In this document: one piece after another, positions 25,409 to 35,400 of the stretch
Layout: every line of letters begins with the position of its first letter
How positions within the stretch are numbered: position 1 is the first letter of the stretch
NCBI GenBank assembly: GCA_020633495.1
Contig: JACKDR010000034.1
Coordinates: 1-64,000, forward strand
Source of the DNA: Kofleriaceae bacterium
GTDB lineage: Bacteria > Myxococcota_A > Polyangia > Haliangiales > Haliangiaceae
Reading direction: 5' to 3'
Length of the DNA stretch: 64,000 bases
Notes under the pieces: model-generated
Seen by the model: the letters and a program-made list of their open reading frames with translations, nothing else
Database searches by the model: none
What the model was told of the DNA's origin: nothing
Translations under genes and position numbers: made by a program

Positions 25409-26008
25409 GTGGCCAGGCGCTACCAACGCACCGACGTCCGCCGCCGTCAGATCGCGGAGGCCGCGCTGGCGCTGATCGCCGAGCGCGGCCTCGACGGCTT
25501 CACGACGCGCGCGCTGGGCAGCCGCGTCGGCCTGACCGACGGCACGATCTTCCGCCACTTCGACAGCAAGGCCGAGATCGTCCTGGCCGCGCTCGACGTC
25601 CTCGAGGAGCGGATGTTCGCGGTCGTGCCCGACGATCCGGATCCGCTGATCCGCCTCGAGGCGATGTTCGCGCACCGCGCCCGCTTCGTCGCCGGCGAGG
25701 GGCTGTTCGGCCGGCTGGTGTTCACCGAGCAGCTGATCCACGTCGCCGGGGACGCCGCGCGGGTCCGGCTCCGCGCCCTGCAGGCCCGCAACTTCGCCGT
25801 CGTCGAGGCCGCGCTCGGCGAGCTCGGCGCGGCGGGCCGCCTCGCGATCGGCGGGCCGCCGGCGCGGCTGTTGCCGGTGTTCCAGGGGCTCGTGCTCACC
25901 TTCGCGTTCGAGGCCGCGCTCGAGCGCGCGGGCGCGGCCGACACCCTCGACGCCCGCATCCGGGCCCGGTGGGAGACGTTCCGCGCGCTCGCGATCACGC
26001 CGGGCTGA
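25409..26008 (+). CDS. TetR-family transcriptional regulator
   Basis: A 199-residue repressor-type protein. The N-terminal helix-turn-helix (RRRQIAEAALALIAERGLDG then TTRALGSRVGLTDGTIFRHF) is canonical, and the C-terminal ligand domain is helical (residues 65-199). The GTG start lies 4 bp after the DUF2202 stop. The palindrome upstream of the operon is the likely binding site, giving negative autoregulation. The inducer is unknown. Confidence 0.9.
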   Translation: MARRYQRTDVRRRQIAEAALALIAERGLDGFTTRALGSRVGLTDGTIFRHFDSKAEIVLAALDVLEERMFAVVPDDPDPLIRLEAMFAHRARFVAGEGLFGRLVFTEQLIHVAGDAARVRLRALQARNFAVVEAALGELGAAGRLAIGGPPARLLPVFQGLVLTFAFEAALERAGAADTLDARIRARWETFRALAITPG

Positions 26009-26043
26009 GGGCGACGCGGCGCGCGCGGCCCGGCGGGGACGGC

Positions 26044-26742
26044 TCAGGGCACGCGCTTGAACTCGACCTCGCTCTCGGCGCCGCCCGAGAAGCCCGACAC
26101 GCCCGACGCGGGGCCGACGGCGTCGAAGCAGATCGACAGCCAGCCGCCGTCGCCGGCGGACCAGCTGCGCTCCTGACACCAGACCTTGCCATCGCCGTTG
26201 ATCTCGACGTGCTCCTCGAAGCCCATCTCCTCGTCGAGGACGCGCGACGTCGAGCCCGCGACCGGCCGGGCCGGCAGGATCATCTCCTCGGGCGCCAGCT
26301 CGGGAGCGCCGTCGCCGGGCGGGTCACCCTCGAGCCGCCACAGCCCGACGTCGTTGGCCGCCCACCAGCCGGTCAGCGGATCGATCATGCCGGTGGCCGC
26401 GAGGTCCCCGTCGCACGCGACGTGGCCGAGGACGCCGCCGTCGAAGGTGCCGACCTCGGCGACGTGGCAGGTCACCCGGGAGTCGCCCTCCTGCGTGACC
26501 ACGCCGCTGGCGTCGGCCGCGGGATCCTCCTCGTCCATGAACGACGTCGTGCTGTGGACCTCGAAGGTCCACGTGGCGCCCGGCGTGAAGACGGCGAGGT
26601 CGCGAGGCGCCGGGAAGGCGTCGCCACCGGCGGGCGTGGGCCGCACCGGCGCGCCGGTGTCGGGGGAGGCGGGGCCGGCGGCCTTGCCGCCACAGGCGGC
26701 GACCAGGCAGGTGCAAGCGTACGCGAGCGAGCGAAGCTTCAT
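26044..26742 (-). CDS. Hypothetical lipoprotein, 232 residues
   Basis: MKLRSLAYACTCLVAAC gives a lipobox Cys at 17. The mature part is a beta-rich domain with repeated Trp/Glu strands (ATWTFEVHSTTSFMDEEDP, GWWAANDVGLWRLEG) and Cys at CHVAEV, HVACDG, WCQERS and SICFDA that could form two disulfides. No family is recognised. Periplasmic or outer-membrane location is expected. It converges with the TetR gene 35 bp away and is divergent from the M91-like effector gene. Confidence 0.7.
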   Translation of the reverse strand: MKLRSLAYACTCLVAACGGKAAGPASPDTGAPVRPTPAGGDAFPAPRDLAVFTPGATWTFEVHSTTSFMDEEDPAADASGVVTQEGDSRVTCHVAEVGTFDGGVLGHVACDGDLAATGMIDPLTGWWAANDVGLWRLEGDPPGDGAPELAPEEMILPARPVAGSTSRVLDEEMGFEEHVEINGDGKVWCQERSWSAGDGGWLSICFDAVGPASGVSGFSGGAESEVEFKRVP

Positions 26743-26939
26743 TCGCCGAGAATACCGGGATCGCGGGCGCGCGGGCGCGAGCCGCGCGGCGGACGCACGG
26801 CCGTCGCAGGCCGGCCTCGCCGGCCGCGGCGGCGCCGCCCCGGCCGGCCGCGGCGCCGGCGACCGATCTTTGCCGCATTCACCGCGACGGCGCGCGGGCT
26901 GCGGGCGCTACCGTCGACGGCGACCCGGAGCGGAGCGCC

Positions 26940-28037
26940 ATGGACCTGCTGAACACCGCCAGCGACTTCCTGTTCGGCCCCGAGCCCACCGTGCCGGACC
27001 CCGCGCGGCGCCCGGTGGCGCCGGGCAACGCGGCCGAGGCCGCCGACATCGCGACCCGCGAGCGCGGCGACGGCGTCCTGGGCTGGATGGGCAACGTCGC
27101 CGACGGCCTCGGCCACGAGGGCCTGCTCGAGACCCTCATGGATCCCGCGGGCGTCGCCGATCGCGCGGCGGCGCGACGCGAGCTGGCCGGCCGCTTCGAC
27201 GTCCGCGACCCAGACGGCCTGATGTGCAGCGACGACGACCCCGGCGCCGAGGCCGAGAACGTCGTGTCGCCCGAGGAGTACGAGCGCATCGTCCACGAGT
27301 ACTCGGACATCCGCATGGGCCGCAGCGACATCGCGTTCAACACCGAGGGCCTGTCCGACGACGAGGCCGCGGCGTTCCGCCAGGACTCGATGAACGACAT
27401 CGCCAGCATCATGCAGACCTCCGGCGGTCGCACGCTGATCGACGACCTGGCGCACAACGAGCACGACACGACCCCGGATGGCGTCGACAACCCGACCCAC
27501 CGCACGACCACGCTGTCGCCGCTGTTCAACACCAACAGCAGCGGCAACTACGACCCGACGCTCGGCCGCACCAACACCAACGGCTTCGCGGCGCCGATCG
27601 ACGGCGCCCACCAGTCCGACGGCGTCGGCACCGACTCGCGGGTCCGCTTCAACCCCGGCGACACCCCGATCGCGCCCAACAACTACGACGGCGCCCAGGA
27701 CGAGTGGCTGCCGTGGCGCAGCGACGTGTTGCTCTATCACGAGCTCGTCCACTCGCGGGACCAGACCCGCGGCACCTTCGACGCCAGCCCGGTGGCGGCC
27801 GGCGACGGCGGCGATCCCTTCGACCTCGGCTTGGACTCCCGCGGCAACCCGCTGCGGCGCGGCGAGCACCGCGCCGCCGGCCTCGGCATGTACGCCGACG
27901 AGCCGATCAGCGAGAACGCGTACCGCACCGCGCGGCGGGGCATCTCGGTCGGCGCCCGCGACGGCGACGCCACGATGCCCAACCGCGACACCTACTACTA
28001 CCACTCCGGGTCGACCAACCCGCCGCCCGGGCCGTAG
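26940..28037 (+). CDS. M91-like zinc metallopeptidase, candidate secreted effector
   Basis: A 365-residue protein without a Sec signal or membrane segment. Residues about 120-350 fit the M91 (NleD/HopH1-type) effector peptidase pattern. The pieces are SGGRTLIDDLAHNEHD, the Asn/Gly-rich middle, RVRFNPGDTP, the zinc motif YHELVHSRDQ near 266, GEHRAAGLGMYADEPISENAY near 307-326 (split as GEHRAAG and ISENAYRTARR), and RDTYYYHSG near the end. M91 proteases are known as type III effectors that cut host kinases. The first 100 residues may be a delivery or chaperone-binding region. A lipoprotein gene follows after 18 bp. The delivery route is unknown. Confidence 0.75.
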   Translation: MDLLNTASDFLFGPEPTVPDPARRPVAPGNAAEAADIATRERGDGVLGWMGNVADGLGHEGLLETLMDPAGVADRAAARRELAGRFDVRDPDGLMCSDDDPGAEAENVVSPEEYERIVHEYSDIRMGRSDIAFNTEGLSDDEAAAFRQDSMNDIASIMQTSGGRTLIDDLAHNEHDTTPDGVDNPTHRTTTLSPLFNTNSSGNYDPTLGRTNTNGFAAPIDGAHQSDGVGTDSRVRFNPGDTPIAPNNYDGAQDEWLPWRSDVLLYHELVHSRDQTRGTFDASPVAAGDGGDPFDLGLDSRGNPLRRGEHRAAGLGMYADEPISENAYRTARRGISVGARDGDATMPNRDTYYYHSGSTNPPPGP

Positions 28038-28055
28038 CGCGGTAGCATCGCCGCC

Positions 28056-28826
28056 ATGTCCTCGCCCCGCGTGAATCGATCGGCCCGCGACCCGCGCACG
28101 ACGTCGCGGACCGCGGCGCTCGTGGTGCTCGGCGGCGCCCTGGCGCTGGGCTGCGAGCACACCCCGACCCCGCCGCCGACGTCGGGCAGCAGCGCCGGCG
28201 CGTCGCCGACGAAGCCGCCGACCGCGCCGGGCCCGACGGCCCCGACCGGCCCCACGTCCACCGCGGCGGGCGCCGCCCAGCCCGAGGATGCCGGCATGCC
28301 TGACTCCCACGACGTCTCGCTCGAGTGGACCGCGCAGGTCGACCAGGACCACCTGGCCGTCCACTACACGATCCACAACCGGTCGGCGGCGCCGATCTTC
28401 GTCGCCGACCGGCTCATCACCGAGCACGGCGGCAAGGGCCCGGTGCTGGTCCCCGACCGCTGCATCGTCGTCGACGGCGACCCCGGCGTGATCCGCCTGG
28501 TCCGCGGCGTCGTGCCGGTGACGACGACCGAGTTCAACCGCGCGCCCGGCGTCGTCGAGGTCGCCGCCGGCGCCGACCACGAGGGCAGCGCCCGGCTCGA
28601 GTACCCGCTGCGCGCGTACCACAACGTCCAGGCCGGCTGGCCGACGCTGGCCGCCGACGCCCGCTCGATCGTCCTCGAGGTCGCGTACATCGCCGACGCC
28701 GGGACGCCGGCCGACTGGGCCGACATCACGGTCACCAACAGCAAGGACAAGGTCCACGTCCCGCAGCTGCCGTACTTCTTCAGCCACCAGCACGTGCTGA
28801 AGGGCAAGCCGATCACGCTGCCGTAG
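28056..28826 (+). CDS. Lipoprotein downstream of the M91-like effector
   Basis: A 256-residue predicted lipoprotein (LVVLGGALALGC, Cys 33) with a Thr/Pro/Gly linker to about residue 80. The mature domain is a beta sandwich (SLEWTAQVDQDHLAVHYTIH, FVADRLITEHGGKGPVLV), perhaps immunoglobulin-like. It is only 18 bp downstream of the effector gene, the usual place for an immunity or chaperone gene. A periplasmic lipoprotein would protect only against a periplasmic activity, so immunity is a weak inference. Confidence 0.7.
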   Translation: MSSPRVNRSARDPRTTSRTAALVVLGGALALGCEHTPTPPPTSGSSAGASPTKPPTAPGPTAPTGPTSTAAGAAQPEDAGMPDSHDVSLEWTAQVDQDHLAVHYTIHNRSAAPIFVADRLITEHGGKGPVLVPDRCIVVDGDPGVIRLVRGVVPVTTTEFNRAPGVVEVAAGADHEGSARLEYPLRAYHNVQAGWPTLAADARSIVLEVAYIADAGTPADWADITVTNSKDKVHVPQLPYFFSHQHVLKGKPITLP

Positions 28827-28892
28827 CCCCGGGCGGTCGCCCCGCGGTGACGGGGAGGCGCGAGGCGACGCGACGCGACCGGCGCGGCGCGG

Positions 28893-29735
28893 TCAGGCGG
28901 CGCGCGCGACCGCGGGCTCGCCGTGGATCGTGACGCCGTGGCGACGCCACAGCGCGGCCGCCGCCGGCGAGCGCAGCAGGTCGTACTCGGCGCGCCGGGC
29001 GCCGGCGCGATCGCCGTAGCGAGCGTGCAGCGGCGCGTCGTCGATCGCCGGGTGCATGACCAGCTCGGGCACGGCGTCGGTGCGATCGTGCCAGCGCAGG
29101 GCGCGGGTCAGCAGCTCGTCGAGCTCGGTCAGGCGCAGCGCGCCCGCCTGGCCGGCGCCCAGGGGGCTCAGCACCTGGTGCGCGGCCCGTGGCTGGTACG
29201 TCCGCTGGCTGGCCCGCGACAGCAGCGCGAGCGCGCCCTGACGGGATGCGGTCACCGGCTGGACGTGAGCGCCGCGCACCGCGGCGGGGCGGCGACGCTC
29301 GACCAGCGGCGCGACCAGCGGCCACAGCACCGGGACCTCGTGGGCGTGCTCGTGGCTGTTGAGGAAGTCGAGCGGCAGCCCGAGCGCCTGGTAGCGATCG
29401 AGCTGGGCGGCGAGCTCGTCGGCGAGCAGGCCGCGCAGCTGCGGGCGGCGCAGCAAGAGCCGGGTCAGCGCGTACGGGCTGTCGGGCAGGTGGCCGTCGG
29501 GCGCGAGCGCGGTGCCGACCAGCCGCGCCAGCACCGGGCGCTCCTGGGTCAGCACGAGGTGCAGGCCGGTCGCGACCGGCGTCGCCCGCAGCCGAGCCAG
29601 GCCGGCGAGCGCAGCGCCGTCGTGGACCATGATCGCGGCGGCCGAGATCTGGCCGGCGGCGGCGAGCCGCTCGATCGCGGTGTTGACGACCTCGTGGAGG
29701 CCGTAGTCATCGGCGGTGATCCAGATGGGACGCAT
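28893..29735 (-). CDS. YdjC/ChbG-family carbohydrate deacetylase
   Basis: A 280-residue protein with the YdjC hallmarks: start RPIWITADDYGLHEVVNTAI (metal-binding Asp-Asp), ATGLHLVLTQERPVL with the metal His, and DFLNSHEHAHEVPVLWPLV with the further His ligands. A C-terminal PELVMHPAIDD carries the last conserved His. The family removes acetyl groups from diacetylchitobiose, glycolipids or hopanoid precursors. It is 11 bp downstream of a radical SAM gene, with GAAGGAG before the ATG, so the two act in one operon, probably in modifying a sugar or lipid. Confidence 0.85.
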   Translation of the reverse strand: MRPIWITADDYGLHEVVNTAIERLAAAGQISAAAIMVHDGAALAGLARLRATPVATGLHLVLTQERPVLARLVGTALAPDGHLPDSPYALTRLLLRRPQLRGLLADELAAQLDRYQALGLPLDFLNSHEHAHEVPVLWPLVAPLVERRRPAAVRGAHVQPVTASRQGALALLSRASQRTYQPRAAHQVLSPLGAGQAGALRLTELDELLTRALRWHDRTDAVPELVMHPAIDDAPLHARYGDRAGARRAEYDLLRSPAAAALWRRHGVTIHGEPAVARAA

Positions 29736-29746
29736 GGCGGGCTCCT

Positions 29747-30739
29747 TCACGCCAGCACCGGCAGGCGCACGGGGGCGCGCGCCGGGGGCTGGTCCTGTCG
29801 ACGCAGACGATCGAGGCGGCTGATCTGGTGGGCGTACGGCTGGGTGCAGGTGTCGGCGCACCGCTTGCGCAGCGCGAACGCGCGGCGGAGGTCGGCGACG
29901 TCGTAGGTCGCCAGCGGCGTGCCGGGCGCGCCGCGGTTGGAGCTGCAGAGGTGGACGAGGCCGTCCTCGCAGACGTGGAAGTAGCGGGCGCCGGCGCGGC
30001 ACTTCCAGTCGACCCGCCCGTCGCGCAGCAGCGCGACCTGGAAGTCCTCGCTGAGGTACGCGGGCGCGCGCCGCCCCAGGCGGCGGATCTGATCGTAGGC
30101 GGCGCGGGCGGCCGGCGCCATCGGGACGTAGGCGCCGGCGGCGTCGCGCACCAGGGCGCTCTTGGTGTCGAAGCCCAGCGCCAGCGCGGCGCGCGCGACC
30201 GCGACCGCCTCCTCGGGCGCGGCGCCGTCGAGGACCGCGGCGACCCGGACCCGGAACGTCGCGTGCGCGGCGAGCAGCCGCAGCTTGGGCAGCAGCAGGC
30301 GCAACGACTTCTTGCTGGTCGGGTTGGGCTCGACGTTGTCGACGCTGATCTGCATGCCGAACAGGCCGGCGCGATCGAGGGCGACGATGCGGTCGCGGGT
30401 CAGCAGGTAGCCGTTGGTGTTGACCAGCGGGGTCATGCCGCGCGCGGCGACGTGGGCGACCAGCGCGACCAGGTCGGGGTGCAGCAGCGCCTCGCCGCCG
30501 GTGAGCGTGACCATGACGGTGCGCAGGCGCGCGAGGTGATCGATGCGATCGCGGAGCACCTCGAGCGGCACCGGCGGCGACACCCTGTCGTGCTCGAAGC
30601 AGTAGCCGCAGCTGAGGTTGCAGCGCCGGGTGACGATCAGGTTGGCCACCACCGGGCGATCGGGATCGAGGGCGGCGAGCGCGAGATCACGTAGCACCCG
30701 TCCGCTGCGGCGCAGCCTGGTGAACGCGGTCGTGGTCAT
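29747..30739 (-). CDS. Radical SAM protein with C-terminal Cys-rich (SPASM-like) region
   Basis: A 330-residue radical SAM enzyme. CNLSCGYC at residues 40-47 gives the CxxxCxxC that binds the SAM-cleaving 4Fe-4S cluster. MVTLTGGEALLHPDLV is the SAM-binding GGE strand, and QISVDNVEP follows. The C-terminus has further Cys (KCRAGARYFHVCEDGLVHLC and CADTC) that could bind an auxiliary cluster, as in SPASM/twitch enzymes. It is the upstream gene of the YdjC operon. The substrate is not determined; it is not the hopanoid enzyme HpnH by motif. Confidence 0.85.
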   Translation of the reverse strand: MTTTAFTRLRRSGRVLRDLALAALDPDRPVVANLIVTRRCNLSCGYCFEHDRVSPPVPLEVLRDRIDHLARLRTVMVTLTGGEALLHPDLVALVAHVAARGMTPLVNTNGYLLTRDRIVALDRAGLFGMQISVDNVEPNPTSKKSLRLLLPKLRLLAAHATFRVRVAAVLDGAAPEEAVAVARAALALGFDTKSALVRDAAGAYVPMAPAARAAYDQIRRLGRRAPAYLSEDFQVALLRDGRVDWKCRAGARYFHVCEDGLVHLCSSNRGAPGTPLATYDVADLRRAFALRKRCADTCTQPYAHQISRLDRLRRQDQPPARAPVRLPVLA

Positions 30740-30924
30740 GCCGGGACCTCGAGCAGGGGCCGTGCCAGCGCCAGTCGCGCGAGATCGCTGAGCGCGTCGT
30801 CCACGACCGGACGCCTGACGGTGAACCGTCGACAGTCCACCGCCGGTCCGCGCGCGCGCGAACGGCGGCCGACGCATCGCGCCATGCGCGCAGATCGCCG
30901 TGGTCGCGGGGCAGATCGCCCCAC
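30736..30924 (-). CDS. Possible small ORF coupled to the radical SAM gene
   Basis: A 62-residue frame whose TGA overlaps the radical SAM ATG as ATGA. The first half is Arg-rich and not convincing. The second half (VVDDALSDLARLALARPLLE) looks like genuine helical protein. It could be a short substrate peptide or leader for the radical SAM enzyme, or just chance. No clear ribosome site was seen. The remaining 175 bp up to the gdhA start contain no other protein-like frame. Confidence 0.3.
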   Translation of the reverse strand: MGRSAPRPRRSARMARCVGRRSRARGPAVDCRRFTVRRPVVDDALSDLARLALARPLLEVPA

Positions 30925-31100
30925 GGCACACGGCGGCCACCTGATCCCGGCGAGTTCCCGGCCCGGCCTTGACGCCGATCAACTCGGGGACCCGCGAAAT
31001 CGACGACACGCGGGGCGACACGCGCCTCGTTGAAGGCCATTCTGCACCCGCCAGACGGCCATCACCGGGCCGCCGCACGAACAAGAGGAGTCGAGTTCCC

Positions 31101-32441
31101 ATGGTCGCATCTGTCGAGTCGTTCATGTCCCAGGTCATCGCGAAGAACCCGGGCGAGAAGGAGTTCCACCAGGCCGTGCGCGAGGTGGTCGAGTCCGTGA
31201 TGCCGCTCGTCGACACCACGCCCGCGTACCGCGGCGCCAAGATCCTCGAGCGCATCGTCGAGCCCGAGCGCGTCCTGCTGTTCCGGGTGCCGTGGACCGA
31301 CGATCGCGGCGAGGTCCAGGTCAACCGTGGCTTCCGCGTCGAGATGTCGAGCGCGATCGGCCCGTACAAGGGCGGCCTGCGGTTCCACCCCAGCGTCAAC
31401 CTGGGCATCCTCAAGTTCCTCGCCTTCGAGCAGGTCTTCAAGAACAGCCTGACCACGCTGCCCATGGGCGGCGGCAAGGGCGGCTCCGACTTCGATCCCA
31501 AGGGCAAGAGCGACGGCGAGGTCATGCGCTTCTGCCAGGCGTTCATGAGCGAGCTGTACCGTCACATCGGGCCCAACACCGACGTGCCCGCGGGCGACAT
31601 CGGCGTCGGCGGCCGCGAGATCGGCTTCCTGTTCGGCATGTACAAGAAGCTGCGCAACGAGTTCACCGGCGTCCTCACCGGCAAGGGGCTCAACTGGGGC
31701 GGCTCGCTGATCCGGCCCGAGGCCACCGGCTACGGCGCGACCTACTTCGCCGAGGAGATGCTCGGCACCCGGGGCGACAGCATCCGCGGCAAGACCGTCG
31801 CGGTGTCGGGCTCGGGCAACGTCGCCCAGTACACGGTCGAGAAGGTCAACGAGCTCGGCGGCAAGGTCATCTCGCTGTCGGACTCCAGCGGCACGATCCA
31901 CGACCCCGACGGCATCGACGCCGAGAAGCTCGCGTGGGTGATGCAGCTCAAGAACGTCAGCCGCGGCCGCATCAACCAGTACGTCGACAAGTTCCGGTCG
32001 GCGACCTACCACGAGGGCAAGCGGCCGTGGGGCCTGGCCTGCGACGTCGCGTTCCCGTCGGCGACCCAGAACGAGATCGACGAGCAGGACGCCCGCACGC
32101 TGGTCGGCAACGGCTGCACCTGTGTCAGCGAGGGCGCCAACATGCCGACCACGCCCGAGGGCGTCGACGTGTTCCAGCAGGCCAAGCTGCTGTATGGCCC
32201 CGGCAAGGCGGCCAACGCCGGCGGCGTCGCGACCAGCGGCCTCGAGATGTCGCAGAACGCGCTGCACCTGGGCTGGACCCGCGACGAGGTCGACGCCCGC
32301 CTCAAGACCATCATGCACGCGATCCACGAGGCCTGCGTGACCCACGGCCGCGACGGCGACCACGTCGACTACGTCAAGGGCGCCAATCGCGCCGGCTTCA
32401 TCAAGGTCGCCGACGCGATGCTCGACCAGGGCATCGTCTAG
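31101..32441 (+). CDS. gdhA: NADP-type glutamate dehydrogenase
   Basis: Glutamate dehydrogenase converts 2-oxoglutarate and ammonia to glutamate. The 446-residue length and motifs match the hexameric bacterial NADP(H) type. They include RVEMSSAIGPYKGGLRFHPS, PMGGGKGGSDFDPKGKS with the catalytic Lys, PAGDIGVGGREIGFLFG, a nucleotide-binding VAVSGSGNVAQYTVEK and SEGANMPTTPEGV near the C-terminus. AGAGGAG lies 10 bp upstream of the ATG. It is followed 15 bp later by a REC/PEP-binding protein gene, so both are probably one operon. Cytoplasmic. Confidence 0.95.
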   Translation: MVASVESFMSQVIAKNPGEKEFHQAVREVVESVMPLVDTTPAYRGAKILERIVEPERVLLFRVPWTDDRGEVQVNRGFRVEMSSAIGPYKGGLRFHPSVNLGILKFLAFEQVFKNSLTTLPMGGGKGGSDFDPKGKSDGEVMRFCQAFMSELYRHIGPNTDVPAGDIGVGGREIGFLFGMYKKLRNEFTGVLTGKGLNWGGSLIRPEATGYGATYFAEEMLGTRGDSIRGKTVAVSGSGNVAQYTVEKVNELGGKVISLSDSSGTIHDPDGIDAEKLAWVMQLKNVSRGRINQYVDKFRSATYHEGKRPWGLACDVAFPSATQNEIDEQDARTLVGNGCTCVSEGANMPTTPEGVDVFQQAKLLYGPGKAANAGGVATSGLEMSQNALHLGWTRDEVDARLKTIMHAIHEACVTHGRDGDHVDYVKGANRAGFIKVADAMLDQGIV

Positions 32442-32456
32442 GCTCGCCCGGCGCGC

Positions 32457-35400
32457 ATGTCGGACCCGGCCCGCCCACACGAGCCGTCGTTCCTCCGGTT
32501 CCACCAGCTCATGCCCTTCATGGTGCGTGACATCCTGCTGGTGTCATCGGCCTACGACGCGTTCCTCCTCGAGGAGGACGGCCGGCTCGACGAGCGGCTG
32601 TTCTCGGCCTACCGCGGCCTGTCGCTGTCGGCGACGCCGCGGATCACCCACGCCTCGACCGCGCGGCGGTGCCTCGAGGTGCTGGCCGAGCGTCGCATCG
32701 ATCTCGTGATCACCGTGGTCCGGGTCGAGGACGCCAACGCCGCCGAGCTGGCGTCGCAGGTCAAGGGCGTCCACCCGGAGCTGCCGATCGTCCTGCTCGC
32801 GTTCGACGAGGCCGACCTGCGCGCGCTGCCGAGCCCCCTGCCCCACGACATCGATCGGGTCCTCTTGTGGACCGGCGACGCCCAGATCCTGGTGGCGGCG
32901 ATCAAGCAGATCGAGGACGGGCGCAACGTCGAGCACGACGCCCGCGAGGCCGGGGTCCAGGTCATCCTCGTCGTCGAGGACTCGCTGCGGCGCTACTCGA
33001 CCTTCCTGTCGCTCCTCTACGAGGAGCAGATGACGCAGTCGCAGTCGCTGATCGCCGAGGGCCTCAACGACCTGCACCGGGTGGCCCGCATGCGCGCCCG
33101 GCCCAAGATCCTGCACGCGACGACCTTCGAGGAGGTCGTCGCGTTCTACCGGCGCTACCGCGATCACGTCCTCGCGCTGATCACCGACGTCCGGTTCCCG
33201 CGCGACGGCGTCCTCGATCCCGACGCCGGGTTCGCGCTGGTCGAGCTGATGCGCAAGGACCTGGTCAACCTCCCGGTGCTGATGCAGTCGGCCGACCAGG
33301 CGGTGGGCGCCCGCGCCCGCGGGCTGGGGCTGTGGTTCGCCGACAAGAGCTCGCCGACCCTGCTCGCCGAGATCCGCGGCTTCCTGCGCGACGCCCTCGG
33401 CTTCGGCGACTTCGTCTTCCGGCTCCCCAACCGCGCCGTCGTCGGCCGCGCCTGCGACCTCTACGAGCTCGAGCGCGAGCTACGGCGCGTGCCCGGCGAG
33501 TCGGTCGAGTACCACGCGCGCCGCAACCACTTCTCGATGTGGCTCAACGCGCGGACGATGTTCGCGCTGGCGTCACGGGTCCGCGCCCGCAACATCGGCG
33601 AGTTCGTCGACATCGAGGCGGTCCGCAGCTACCTGCTCGACGCGCTGCGCGAGGTGCTGTCGCACGAGCAGGACGGCGTCCTCGCCGACTTCTCGCCGCG
33701 CAGCGCCGGGCGCCGGATGCAGCGGCTGTCCACCGGATCGATCGGCGGCAAGGGCCGCGGCATCGCGTTCGCCAGCGCGTACCTGGTCCAGCACGCCCAC
33801 GGCGCCGGCCCCGATCACGAGCTGATCGCCGGGCTGCACGTCTCGATCCCGCGCACGCTGGCGATCGGCACCGACGCCTACGAGCGGTTCCTGGTCCACA
33901 ACGGGATCTGGCCGGCCCAGCTGCAGCACGTCCCCGACGAGGAGATCACGCGGCGGTGCCTGGCCGGCGACCTCGATCCCGGCCTCGAGCACGCGCTCGA
34001 GGAGGCGCTGCGCACCCTGCGCGGGCCGCTCGCGGTGCGGTCGTCGAGCCTGCTCGAGGACTCGCGGTTCCAGCCGTTCGCCGGCGTCTACGCCACGTTC
34101 ATGCTGCCCAACAACCACCCCGACCTGGTGACCCGGACCCGCGAGCTGGTCCAGGCGATCAAGGCAGTCTACGCGTCGACGATGGCGTCGGGGGCGCGGG
34201 CGACGCTCGCCGCCGCCGATCGCTCGGTCGAGGAGGAGGAGATGGGCGTGGTCGTGCAGGAGGTCGTGGGCACCCGCCACGGCGACCGCTTCTACCCGCT
34301 GGTGTCCGGGGTCGCGCAGTCCCGCAACGACTACCCGATCGGCCACCAGCGCGGCGAGGACGGCGTCGCGCTGATCGCGCTCGGGCTCGGCCACACGGTG
34401 GTGTCGGGGCGCACCGCGTTCCGGTTCTGCCCCGCGGCGCCCGCGGTCCTGCCCCAGTTCGCGACCCCGCTGGCGATGCTGCGGCAGACCCAGTCGGAGT
34501 TCTACGCGCTCGACCTCGGGCGCCACGAGGTCGACTTCTGCGCCGGCGCGATCAGCTCGCTGGTCCGGTGCTCGCTCGAGGACGCCGAGCGCGACGGCAC
34601 GCTGGCCCGGGTCGCCAGCGTCTACTCCGCCGCCGACGACGCGATCCGCGACAGCCTGAGCACGCCGGGGCCGCGGGTCGTGACGTTCAACAACCTGCTC
34701 AAGTGGTCGACCCCGCCGCTGGCGCCGGCGATCGCCCACCTGCTCGCGACCTTCCGGGTCGGCATGGGCTGCGAGGTCGAGATCGAGTTCGCGCTCGAGC
34801 TCGAGCCGGAGCCGCGCCTGTACCTGCTGCAGGTCCGGCCGATGGCCGAGATGGCGCTCGGCGCCGAGGAGGTCGTCCTCGACGACGTGCCGGCGGAGCG
34901 CGTCCTGTGCCGGACCGGTCGCGCGCTCGGCCACGGCCACATCGACGACGTCCGCGACATCGTCTACGTCACCCACGGCGAGCTCGACGGCCGCCGCAGC
35001 CGCGCCGCCGCCGCCGAGGTCGGCGAGCTCGACGCCCGGCTGCGCGCCGAGGAGGCGCCGTACCTGCTGATCGGCCCCGGGCGGTGGGGCTCGTCGGATC
35101 CGACCCTCGGCATCCCGATCGAGTGGCCGCAGATCGCCGGCGCGCGGGCGATCGTCGAGACCTGCCCGGCGGGCCGCCCGGTCGAGCCGTCGCAGGGCAC
35201 CCACTTCTTCCACAACGTCACCGCGCAGCGCATCGCGTACCTGACGATCGCGACCGACGGCCAGGGCCGCGACGACGAGCTGCTCGACGTCGCCTGGCTC
35301 GACCGGCAGATCGCGTGCGCCGAGTCCCCCGAGGTGCGGCACGTCCGCTTCGCCGCGCCGCTGCACATCGTCTGCGACGGCCGGCGCCGCCGCGCCGTCG

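Noticed and set aside
31062..32504. Open frame antisense to glutamate dehydrogenase
   Set aside because: Composition is Val/Asp/Leu-rich without motifs, whereas the plus strand gives a textbook glutamate dehydrogenase.
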